A stretch of 11,749 nt of DNA from JBDTRY01 sp039931435 (GTDB lineage Bacteria > Acidobacteriota > Thermoanaerobaculia > Gp7-AA8), in assembly GCA_039931435.1 (NCBI GenBank), contig JBDTRY010000108.1:1-11749 (forward strand). Reading direction: 5' to 3'. Below, one piece after another: positions 1 to 5,685 of the stretch. The translations under genes were made by a program, and so were the position numbers. Position 1 is the first letter of the stretch. Each line of letters opens with the position of its first letter. Below the pieces are notes generated by a model. That model was not told the origin of the DNA. It saw only the letters and a list, made by a program, of their open reading frames with translations, and searched no databases.

Positions 1-1537
1 CCCGTTCCAGCTTCTCGAAGTTCGGCACGATCAGCGCCGAAAGATATTTCCGGCGATCGCCGATGAGAACCGGCGTGGAGATGTAGGGTGAGGACTTGAG
101 GAGATTCTCGAGCGGCTGCGGAGCAATGTTCTTCCCGTAAGCGTTGATGATGATGTCCTTCTTGCGGTCGGTGATTTTGAGGAATCCCTCGGAGTCCAGC
201 TCGCCGATGTCCCCGGTGTGAAACCATCCATCCTTATCGATGGCGTCTGCCGTCGCTTCGGGGTTGTTGAAGTATCCCTTCATGACATGAGGGCCGCGGG
301 TGAGAATCTCTCCGTCCTCCGCGATTTTCACTTCCACACCCGGAACGACTTTGCCCACCGTGCCGATCTTTCGCGCGGTGGGCGTGTTGATGGCGATCAC
401 CGGCGAGGTTTCCGTCAGGCCATAGCCTTCGAGAATTTCCACGCCCGCGCCAATGAAAAAGGCAGCCAGTTCGGGGGAGAGAGGAGCGCCTCCGGAGACG
501 ACGAATTGAACGCGCCCGCCGAGACGCTCGTTGATTTTCGAGAAAACCAGTTTCTCGGCGATGGCCGATTTCAGAGAAAGACCCACGGGCATGGGCCGGT
601 TCTCGACGCGGTAAGGAAGCCGTTCTGCCGCCACGCCGATGGCCCACTTGAAAATCTTCTGTTTGAGCGCGGATTGCGAAGCAGCATTTTCCAGGATGGC
701 CGCTTTCATCTTCTCGAACAACCGGGGCACGGCCCCGAAAGCCACGGGCCGCACTTCCTGAAGGTTGTCGCGGACCTTGTTGATGCTTTCTGCGTAGGCG
801 ACGCAGGCCCCGACGGAGAGAAAGAAAAAGTCGGCCATCCGTTCCAGGATGTGAGAGAGCGGAAGGATGCACAGCGTTACTCCACCGGTCTCGAACGGTA
901 CCAGTGAACTGGTGGCGGATACGTTGCTGGCGATGTTGCCGTGGGTGAGCATCGCTCCTTTCGGGTTTCCCGTCGTGCCCGAGGTGTAGACGATCGTAGC
1001 CAGATCGTCCTTCGTTCGCGAGGCTAGCAGTTCCTCGAAACGTTCCCGCCCTTCGGAGGCTTCTGAAGCACCGCCTGCCTCCACGACGGTCCGGAAAGTC
1101 TTCACTCCGTCGGGAAGGCGTGGTGGGGGATCGCAGAGGATAACGTGGTGAACGGATGGGCAATGACGGGCAACATCGCGGATTTTTTCGTACTGCTCTT
1201 CATTCGAAGTAACGACGGCCACGGATCCCGAATCGTTGAGGATGTACTCGATCTGCCAGCCGAGGAGCGTGGGATAAATGGGAACGGTGACGGCGCCGGC
1301 GGCAAGAATGGCAAAGTCGGCCATCGTCCATTCGGGCCGGTTCTCGGAAAGGATGGCCACCCGGTCTTCTCGTTTGATTCCGAGCATGCGCAGGCCGGTC
1401 GAAAAATGGCGCACGGTCTCGGCGAACTCGTCAACCGTAACGTCAAGCCATTCCCCGCCCTTCTTGTACTTCATGATCGCGGGCCGAGGGATGGTGATCG
1501 TGTGCGAATAGATTTCGTTCAGAGTGGAAAAGGCCAT
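1..1537 (-). CDS. Long-chain acyl-CoA synthetase (AMP-forming), C-terminus cut by window edge
   Basis: Activates fatty acids with ATP and CoA to acyl-CoA via an acyl-adenylate, at the entry to beta-oxidation or lipid synthesis. Reading the minus strand from ATG at 1537 gives 512 codons without a stop, running off the left edge. Visible motifs of the ANL adenylating family: the P-loop YTSGTTGNPKG near residue 183, the A5 motif GYGLTETSP near residue 370, GWFHTGD near residue 437, and DRKKD followed by IIINAYGKNI near residue 454. The last is the hinge and start of the C-terminal domain; the final catalytic lysine region is off the window. Family members are about 600 residues, so about 90 are missing. 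A weak GAGG lies 7 nt before the ATG; an in-frame GTG ten codons upstream is a possible alternative start. The gene is divergent from the FadR-like regulator at 2285, which supports a fatty-acid role. Chain-length preference cannot be read from the sequence. Confidence 0.93.
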   Translation of the reverse strand, partial: MAFSTLNEIYSHTITIPRPAIMKYKKGGEWLDVTVDEFAETVRHFSTGLRMLGIKREDRVAILSENRPEWTMADFAILAAGAVTVPIYPTLLGWQIEYILNDSGSVAVVTSNEEQYEKIRDVARHCPSVHHVILCDPPPRLPDGVKTFRTVVEAGGASEASEGRERFEELLASRTKDDLATIVYTSGTTGNPKGAMLTHGNIASNVSATSSLVPFETGGVTLCILPLSHILERMADFFFLSVGACVAYAESINKVRDNLQEVRPVAFGAVPRLFEKMKAAILENAASQSALKQKIFKWAIGVAAERLPYRVENRPMPVGLSLKSAIAEKLVFSKINERLGGRVQFVVSGGAPLSPELAAFFIGAGVEILEGYGLTETSPVIAINTPTARKIGTVGKVVPGVEVKIAEDGEILTRGPHVMKGYFNNPEATADAIDKDGWFHTGDIGELDSEGFLKITDRKKDIIINAYGKNIAPQPLENLLKSSPYISTPVLIGDRRKYLSALIVPNFEKLER

Positions 1538-1599
1538 GGACGCCTCGCACGCTTTGAATTCCGCCACTCGAAACGAGCCGGCGCCTGGGCGGATCGGGC

Positions 1600-1618
1600 A
1601 CACGCTCCACGAGCGTGT
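1600..1618. repeat. Perfect 8-bp inverted repeat with 3-nt loop
   Basis: ACACGCTCCACGAGCGTGT: arms ACACGCTC and GAGCGTGT around CAC. It lies 63-81 bp upstream of the acyl-CoA synthetase start on the minus strand, so it would be in the leader or promoter zone. It could be an operator, a leader hairpin or a repeat remnant; the sequence alone does not decide. Confidence 0.55.
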
Positions 1619-1682
1619 ACAGGTCGCGCATTTGAACGCCGGAACGGACTCGTGAGGCTGGTTGTGGCAGATGATAGACCAA

Positions 1683-1718
1683 ACCGGACCCGATCGCTCT
1701 GTTGGTACCGGGTCCGGT
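1683..1718. repeat. Perfect 10-bp inverted repeat with 16-nt loop
   Basis: Arms ACCGGACCCG (1683-1692) and CGGGTCCGGT (1709-1718). The repeat sits directly upstream, on the minus strand, of the possible -10 box TATCAT (1676-1671) of the acyl-CoA synthetase. No T-run follows on either strand, so a rho-independent terminator is unlikely. A regulator-binding site is possible. Confidence 0.5.
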
Positions 1719-1916
1719 CGGTCCGGCGTTGCCGCGAGAGTGAGACGACCCTCTGACAAAGTTTTCATCGTGAAACGAGGGCAGGACGCGGGCGGTAACA
1801 TCGCTGAAATGACCCGACCTGATCGTCACAATATGCAGCGTCGCCTTCCCGGCGTCTGGTCGGGCGGTGTCCCGCGCCGTCCGCTCTCGTCACACGGTGG
1901 CTGGAAGCCGCCGTAA

Positions 1917-2019
1917 GCACACCGGAGGCGTGCCATATATCAGCCGATGGTAAGCGCCGAAGGCGCGCCACCACCGGAAGGGACACCAGCGAAATGATTC
2001 ACCGACCCTGGAGGGGTCG
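1917..2019 (+). repeat. Three-hairpin dispersed repeat, copy 1 (plus orientation)
   Basis: The copy contains three hairpins in order: GCACACCGGAGGCGTGCC; a longer stem, CCGATGGT paired with ACCACCGG, enclosing GCGCC/GGCGC; and CGACCCTGGAGGGGTCG. The link between hairpins 1 and 2, around ATATATCAGCC, is shared with the copy at 2111-2218. The third copy, at 5397-5498, keeps its CATCAGCC end but differs upstream. In this copy the second hairpin carries a mismatch (CCGATGGT instead of CCGGTGGT). The element is non-coding and its function is unknown. Confidence 0.85.
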
Positions 2020-2110
2020 CGATGTGGCGACGCGAACAAACAAATCCGTGAAATGCTCCGAGACGCGGGACGAACGTGATGGGCATTCACATGGTTCGTG
2101 GTTCGTCGCC

Positions 2111-2218
2111 GGCACCCCTGCCGGGGTGCTCGACAAGTGTTTGGGCGCTGATCTATCCGGTGGTGGCGCGCCTGACGGCGCTTACCACCGGCTGATATAC
2201 GGCACGCCTCCGGCGTGC
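2111..2218 (-). repeat. Three-hairpin dispersed repeat, copy 2 (minus orientation)
   Basis: Reverse complement of the same three-hairpin unit. On the plus strand it reads GGCACCCCTGCCGGGGTGC (hairpin 3), then CCGGTGGT…ACCACCGG (hairpin 2), then GGCACGCCTCCGGCGTGC (hairpin 1). Hairpin 2 is fully paired here. It faces copy 1 across a 91-bp non-repeat segment. The segment between hairpins 2 and 3 is not conserved between copies, while the hairpins are. Confidence 0.85.
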
Positions 2219-2249
2219 TCGCCGAGCGTCGCGGCCATCCATCTCCCTG

Positions 2250-2277
2250 TGCTACTGTATGAATGACGATTCATTCG
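2250..2277 (+). promoter_or_regulatory. Extended -10 promoter and FadR-type operator of the TetR gene
   Basis: An extended -10, TGC followed by TACTGT, occupies 2250-2258. Immediately downstream at 2260-2277 lies TGAATGACGATTCATTCG, with inverted arms GAATGA and TCATTC around CGAT. The half-sites and the 4-bp spacing match the known Bacillus subtilis FadR box (TGAATGA, four bases, TCATTCA), recalled from the literature. The site would cover the transcription start, 8 bp before the ATG, as expected for autorepression relieved by long-chain acyl-CoA. No convincing -35 is present. Confidence 0.72.
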
Positions 2278-2284
2278 GCGGCCG

Positions 2285-2893
2285 ATGGCATCGACATCTA
2301 TCACCACGATCGACGTATTTCAGGGCACCGGCAAGCGGGAACGGATCCTCCGCGCCGCCGTTGAAGTCTTCGCCCGCACTGGCTACTTCAACGCCAAGGT
2401 CACGGACGTAGCCAGTGGGGCCGGCGTCGCCGACGGCACCATCTACCTCTATTTCCAGGGCAAGGAAGATCTTCTTCTGACGATCTTCGAAGAACTGACC
2501 GCCAGCTATCTGGAGCGTCTGGCAGACGCCATCGCCGGTTGCCGGGACGCGGAGGCGCAGGTCCGTGAAGCGATCCGCTTTCATCTGGAGACGCTCGGCG
2601 ACGATCGTTCGCTGGCGGTGGTCTTTCAGGTCGAGCTTCGCCAGAGCCTGAAGTTCATGAGCCTTCTCTCCCGGAAAGGACTGGCTGAGTATCTGACCAC
2701 GCTCCGGCAGATCATCGAGCGGGGACAGAGTCAGGGTCTCTTCCGCGCCGACCTGCAGCCCCAACTCACCGCCAATCTGATCTTCGGCATCCTCGACGAG
2801 ATGGTGACCTCCTGGATCCTCTCGGAAAAAGAATACGACCTCACCGAGCACGCGCAGCGAATCTGCGATTTTGTTTTGCGCGGTCTGCGCTGA
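2285..2893 (+). CDS. fadR: TetR-family regulator, FadR-like (fatty-acid degradation repressor)
   Basis: A 202-residue DNA-binding repressor with the normal TetR length and fold. The N-terminal helix-turn-helix spans about residues 35-58, including the signature GVADGTIYLYF followed by KEDLL. The C-terminal ligand domain has the segments LAVVFQVELRQS (about residue 115) and IFGILDEMVTSW with a following KEYDL, which closely match Bacillus subtilis FadR (YsiA) as I remember it. In that protein the C-terminal domain binds long-chain acyl-CoA and releases DNA. The ATG at 2285 is the first possible start after an in-frame stop at 2264-2266; the ribosome site is weak. An FadR-type operator lies just upstream, and an acyl-CoA synthetase is the divergent neighbour. 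The FadR assignment is from remembered similarity plus the operator match. Confidence 0.85.
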   Translation: MASTSITTIDVFQGTGKRERILRAAVEVFARTGYFNAKVTDVASGAGVADGTIYLYFQGKEDLLLTIFEELTASYLERLADAIAGCRDAEAQVREAIRFHLETLGDDRSLAVVFQVELRQSLKFMSLLSRKGLAEYLTTLRQIIERGQSQGLFRADLQPQLTANLIFGILDEMVTSWILSEKEYDLTEHAQRICDFVLRGLR

Positions 2894-2924
2894 GGGGAAC
2901 GCCGCTGACGGCGGCGGTGCATGA

Positions 2925-2952
2925 GATGACACGACCAACACGGCGTGTCATC
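2925..2952. repeat. Hairpin between convergent genes, possible bidirectional transcription end
   Basis: A perfect 9-bp stem, GATGACACG (2925-2933) with CGTGTCATC (2944-2952), around a 10-nt loop. It lies between the end of fadR (2893) and the end of the hydrolase gene (3090), where convergent transcripts must stop. A second small GCCGC/GCGGC stem sits just before it near 2902-2916. Neither is followed by a T-run, so termination is only suggested by position. Confidence 0.4.
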
Positions 2953-3090
2953 CTGAAGCGTCGAGCGAAGGATCTCTTCTACCTTCCCTGTTGCCACCGC
3001 GATGAAGGCCACATTCTCGTCGACGAGATCCTCGCCACATCCCGTAAACGCGGACTGCCGTCTCAGAGGTATCGAGCGCAGGATCTCTTT
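2946..3090. repeat. Two blocks of a short dispersed repeat (TCATCCTGA…GAGCGAAGGATCT type)
   Basis: The first block, about 2946-2978, reads TGTCATCCTGAAGCG then TCGAGCGAAGGATCTCTT. The second, about 3073-3090, repeats TCGAGCGCAGGATCTCTT with one base change and touches the stop codon of the hydrolase gene. Short repeats built on TCATCCTGAGCGAAGCGAAGGATCT are familiar from intergenic regions of several GC-rich bacterial groups, as I recall. The segment between the blocks has no recognised feature. Confidence 0.6.
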
Positions 3091-4577
3091 TAGTTTCTCC
3101 GCAGCATCTTCGTCTGAACCGCGTCCGCCACTCCGGACGGGTTGCTGAAATTGAGCGCGTGCGTTCCCTTCACAACGACGACCTCCGCAAAAATCCTCGA
3201 GAGGTACGGAACGTCCATCAGCGGATCTTCGGACCCGATCAGGCAGAGCGCATCTTCCGAACGGGGCGTGGCCTCGAAATCCACCACCAGGTGCCGCCGG
3301 AGCGTCCCGAACCACCGAAGCAGGCCCGTTCGCCAGTAGTCGCGGATAACCAGCGGGATGAGCGCCGGAGGCTCCCGTCCGGCGTCGCGCAGAAGGCGCA
3401 GCGCCAACCGCAGCCAGGGATGCCCGTAGTCGTTCCAGATCGGGGCAAGATGGATCGCCCGCGAAACCAGATCGGGCGCAGCGACCGCGACCTCGGAGAC
3501 GATGTCGCATCCGGTGGAGTGGCCCATCCAGAGCGCGTGCTCCAGCCCGATGTCCCTCGCCCATCGCACCAGCCGCTCCGCGTGCTGTCCGGGCGTCAGC
3601 GCCGGAGCGTCGCTGCTGTGACCAAATCCGCGCAGGTCGGGAGCGACGGCGACCATGCCTCGCTCGAACAGCTCCCGGGCCAGCGGGGCGAAGTAGGCGC
3701 TGGACATTCCCAGGCCGTGAACGAGCACGATTGCGGGGCGGTCGCCTGAGCGCCGATAAAAGATCCCGCGCTCACAACCTGCCACTCCCCATCCGAACCC
3801 ACCGACTGTCGCGGGGATATCCTGACCCCGTGTGCCGCTGTTCTCCACCTGGGCGATGCAATCAAGGACGGCGGCGTTGAACTCCTCAGGCGTGGCCCAC
3901 ATCGGAATGTGACTTCCTCCCGGTAGCACGATCAATTTCGATCCCTCGATCTCCTTCTGGATTTCCCTTGCGTACGTGTCCGGAACGAGTGCGTCGTGAT
4001 CGCCCCAGAGGAGGAGGGTCGGCGTCCTGACCTTCCTCATCGCCGGGCGGGCGTCATCGATGAAGAGCCTGGCCGCGCCGACGGCCACGGAGATCGGGCC
4101 GGCGCGGAAAAAGTCGCGGGCCAGCACTGTGGCAAAACTCCAGGCTTTGTGCGGAGGATGGGAAAGCTGCCGCAGATGGGGCGCGGGGCGGAAGGAGAAA
4201 GGGATGCCTGTGGAGTTCACCAGAATCAACGACCGAAGGAGATCCGGCCGTGTCGCGGCGAGGTGGATGGCGATCTGTCCGCCCATGGAGTGACCGACCA
4301 GGTGCACCCGATCCTCGAACGAGGCCTCGATCCATCGCGCCAGGAGCGCCGATATGTCATCGAAGGCCGGAAGAACCGAGGAAGCTGTGAAACGGCGGTT
4401 CCGGCCGAAGCCGACAAGGTCGATCGCGGCGACGGTATGCCGTTTCGCCAGTTCAGGGACGTTCTGCTTCCACCAGCGCAGCGACCCGGAAAGGCCGTGG
4501 ATGAGCACGAGCGGCGTGCCTTCTCCCTCACGCCATTCCCAGAGGCTGAATGGCGGCAGATCGACGCGTCGCAACAT
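3090..4577 (-). CDS. Tandem two-domain alpha/beta-hydrolase fusion protein
   Basis: A 495-residue protein made of two complete alpha/beta-hydrolase domains in one frame. Domain 1 (about residues 10-245) has the oxyanion motif LIHGLSG, the nucleophile elbow GHSMGG (Ser97), the acid in GDHDALVP (Asp195) and the base in GGSHIP (His223). Domain 2 (about 270-490) has LVHGLGM, the elbow GHSTGC (Ser354), the probable acid in GSEDPLMD (Asp451) and GTHALNF (His473). Both triads therefore look intact, and the two halves differ enough to exclude a recent duplication. There is no signal peptide, so it is probably cytoplasmic. The ATG at 4577 is chosen; an in-frame TTG at 4604 would add nine residues, and neither has a clear ribosome site. 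Ordinary single-domain enzymes of this type have about 260-300 residues. The substrate is unknown; esterase, lactonase or thioesterase activity would all fit. Confidence 0.88.
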   Translation of the reverse strand: MLRRVDLPPFSLWEWREGEGTPLVLIHGLSGSLRWWKQNVPELAKRHTVAAIDLVGFGRNRRFTASSVLPAFDDISALLARWIEASFEDRVHLVGHSMGGQIAIHLAATRPDLLRSLILVNSTGIPFSFRPAPHLRQLSHPPHKAWSFATVLARDFFRAGPISVAVGAARLFIDDARPAMRKVRTPTLLLWGDHDALVPDTYAREIQKEIEGSKLIVLPGGSHIPMWATPEEFNAAVLDCIAQVENSGTRGQDIPATVGGFGWGVAGCERGIFYRRSGDRPAIVLVHGLGMSSAYFAPLARELFERGMVAVAPDLRGFGHSSDAPALTPGQHAERLVRWARDIGLEHALWMGHSTGCDIVSEVAVAAPDLVSRAIHLAPIWNDYGHPWLRLALRLLRDAGREPPALIPLVIRDYWRTGLLRWFGTLRRHLVVDFEATPRSEDALCLIGSEDPLMDVPYLSRIFAEVVVVKGTHALNFSNPSGVADAVQTKMLRRN

Positions 4578-4640
4578 CAGCGAATCATGGCATTCAAAAG
4601 GCAAACCACGCGGACAGGGGTGTCGCTATCGCGAATCGAC

Positions 4641-4652
4641 ACGAGCGCTCGT
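4641..4652. promoter_or_regulatory. 12-bp perfect palindrome upstream of the hydrolase fusion
   Basis: ACGAGCGCTCGT is a perfect palindrome 64 bp upstream of the hydrolase ATG at 4577. It overlaps the left boundary of the REPIN-like element. The other REPIN-like copy lacks it, so it is not part of the repeat. It may be an operator or may have arisen by chance. Confidence 0.3.
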
Positions 4653-4762
4653 AGGGCCGCACGGCGTGCGGCCGGCACCCTTTGCCGTTCCCTACGGTCG
4701 AATCGCAGACTGAATGCACCCTTTTCGAAGAATACCGGCCGCACGCCGTGCGGCCCTACAAT
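4647..4762. repeat. REPIN-like element, copy 1 (two inverted REP hairpins)
   Basis: Outer arms of 25 bp (4651-4675 and 4735-4759) are perfect inverted repeats, beginning GTAGGGCCGC and ending GCGGCCCTAC. Each arm is itself a hairpin: GGCCGCAC and GTGCGGCC around three bases. Between them are about 59 bp that align with the copy at 8873-8991, for example the shared TTCCCTAC and CGAAGAATACCGG. Paired inverted REP hairpins with a conserved middle are the REPIN arrangement, which in other bacteria is mobilised by a RAYT transposase. No such gene is in the window. The element lies between the CoA-binding gene and the hydrolase gene. Confidence 0.85.
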
Positions 4763-4821
4763 TTCGCCCCGTTCCACCATACCGAGGGTTGCACACAGCA
4801 CGGCGAGGTGCGAAATGCGCA

Positions 4822-5265
4822 TCACGCTGGACGGCCGTTCCTCGCTTCCACCATCAGACAGCGGTCCTGAACCACCTTGATCCCTGCTTCAGCAAGCCGG
4901 CGCGCCGCACCGTCGTTGCGGATTCCCAGTTGGAACCAGACGGACTTCGGTTTCGCGGCGATGATGTCGTCAACGTGCGGCGGTATGTCCGACGGGCGGC
5001 GGAATACGTTCACCATGTCGATGGGCCGGCCGATCTCGGAAAGGCTGCGAACGACCGGCTTCCCGAGAATCTCGGTGATGTCCGGATAGTAGACAGGCAC
5101 GGGAATGACGTCGTAGCCATTGCGGGCCATATATGCGGGAACGTACCAGGCCGCGGCGTCGGAGTGCGACTCAGGCTTGATACCCAGAACGGCGATCGTT
5201 TTCGTATCTTCGAGCAGTGCGTCAATACCCTTCTGCGTTTCGATCAGATTGTCTTGCCAGCCCAT
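4822..5265 (-). CDS. CoA-binding Rossmann-fold protein (CoA_binding_2 / YccU type)
   Basis: A small 147-residue cytoplasmic protein that is nearly all one CoA-binding domain, the fold also found in succinyl-CoA synthetase alpha subunits. Visible signs are the first strand and loop TIAVLGIKPESHSDAAAWYV (about residues 22-41), VIPVPVYYPDITEILGKPVV (about 53-72), the segment DMVNVFRRP, WFQLGIRND near residue 114, and the end motif VQDRCLMVE. The family usually has about 140 residues, so this is full length. The ATG at 5265 is supported by GGGAGG about 10 nt upstream; the frame stays open further upstream only through repeat DNA, so longer starts are unlikely. The family has no established enzymatic activity. 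The next gene on the same strand is the hydrolase fusion, 244 bp away across a repeat, so co-transcription is uncertain. Confidence 0.9.
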   Translation of the reverse strand: MGWQDNLIETQKGIDALLEDTKTIAVLGIKPESHSDAAAWYVPAYMARNGYDVIPVPVYYPDITEILGKPVVRSLSEIGRPIDMVNVFRRPSDIPPHVDDIIAAKPKSVWFQLGIRNDGAARRLAEAGIKVVQDRCLMVEARNGRPA

Positions 5266-5287
5266 CAGTACGAGGCCTCCCTCTTTG

Positions 5288-5293
5288 ATTCTA
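5288..5293 (-). promoter_or_regulatory. Probable -10 box of the CoA-binding gene
   Basis: TAGAAT on the minus strand (5293-5288) matches the -10 consensus at five of six positions. Transcription would start about 16 nt before the ATG at 5265, just ahead of the GGGAGG ribosome site. No good -35 is seen at normal spacing. Confidence 0.35.
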
Positions 5294-5396
5294 AGCAGAT
5301 TGCGTTCCCTGATGCACGTCACACCCGCAACGCCGTGATCGCGCACGCCACGATCCCAAGCGCGGGTGACGCCACCTCGCACGCCGGAGGTGCCAC

Positions 5397-5498
5397 GCAC
5401 GCCGGAGGCGTGCCGGACATCAGCCGGTGGTAAGCGCCGCAGGCGCGCCACCACCGGAAACATCGGCCGGACCGGGGAACCGACCCCGGCAGGGGTCG
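5397..5498 (+). repeat. Three-hairpin dispersed repeat, copy 3
   Basis: Same order of hairpins as the copies at 1917 and 2111: GCACGCCGGAGGCGTGCC (5397-5414), then CCGGTGGT…ACCACCGG enclosing GCGCC/GGCGC, then CGACCCCGGCAGGGGTCG (5481-5498). Hairpin 2 is fully paired. The roughly 20-bp stretch before hairpin 3 differs from the other copies. A partial extra hairpin 1 (GCACGCCGGAGGTGCC, 5379-5394) precedes it in tandem, suggesting local duplication of that part. Confidence 0.85.
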
Positions 5499-5575
5499 AG
5501 TAACGGAAAATAATCTCCTCTCCACCCATCAGCAATCTTCGTGCGTTTCGTCACCAGGCCCGCCACAGAATTCGG

Positions 5576-5581
5576 TACAAT
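5576..5581 (+). promoter_or_regulatory. Candidate -10 box of the subtilisin-like protease gene
   Basis: TACAAT, five of six consensus matches, about 105 nt upstream of the protease ATG at 5686. No clear -35 at normal spacing is visible, so this is tentative. The leader carries GAGG 8 nt before the ATG as ribosome site. Confidence 0.35.
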
Positions 5582-5685
5582 CAAATGACAGCGGGGCGGC
5601 CACACACCCTCGGAATTTCATCCGGAAAAGAGTTATTAACGTTTTCAAATCCAACATCACAACTCCAACTGAAGAGGTCCGGCTC

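Larger units (their letters stand above)
1538..2284. other. Non-coding divergent spacer between the acyl-CoA synthetase and fadR
   Basis: About 750 bases without a credible gene. It holds two compact inverted repeats close to the synthetase start, then two oppositely oriented copies of a three-hairpin dispersed repeat, and the promoter and operator of the FadR-like gene at its right end. The open frames present on both strands translate the repeats and show no recognisable domain. On the minus strand, TATCAT at 1676-1671 is a possible -10 box for the synthetase, but no good -35 is visible. Confidence 0.7.
5266..5685. other. Non-coding divergent spacer: CoA-binding gene to protease gene
   Basis: About 420 bases. 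From left to right it holds the ribosome site and probable promoter of the CoA-binding gene, an extra partial copy of the first hairpin of the dispersed repeat (5379-5395), the third full copy of that repeat (5397-5498), and a leader of about 100 nt before the protease gene. The open frames reported across it read the repeat and have no domain. Confidence 0.7.

Noticed and set aside
234..1446. Long minus-strand frames of 309 and 114 codons overlapping the left end
   Set aside because: They are out-of-frame shadows of the acyl-CoA synthetase, rich in Arg, Ser and Pro, with no motif. The true frame carries every adenylation motif without a stop.
1917..2218. Possible insertion sequence or MITE bounded by the two inverted repeat copies
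   Set aside because: The repeats are complete structured elements, not terminal repeats; the 91 bp between them encodes nothing, and no target-site duplication is visible.
1765..2266. Several 66-90 codon open frames across the repeats, encoding phrases such as YHRLIYGTPPA
   Set aside because: They are translations of the three-hairpin repeat: the same peptide appears from each repeat copy in either orientation. No ribosome sites, no domain; annotating them would create spurious hypothetical proteins.
2898..2952. Rho-independent terminators between the convergent genes
   Set aside because: The stems are real but no T-run follows on either strand, so I list only a hairpin of possible terminating role.
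3996..4880. Plus-strand open frame of 294 codons opposite the hydrolase fusion
   Set aside because: It is an antisense shadow caused by high GC; the composition is Arg/Gly/Pro rich and no family is recognisable, while the minus strand has two full catalytic domains.
5266..5535. N-terminal extension of the CoA-binding protein to an upstream ATG at 5535
   Set aside because: The extra 90 residues translate the dispersed repeat and its duplicated hairpin. The family starts close to the ATG at 5265, which also has a ribosome site.
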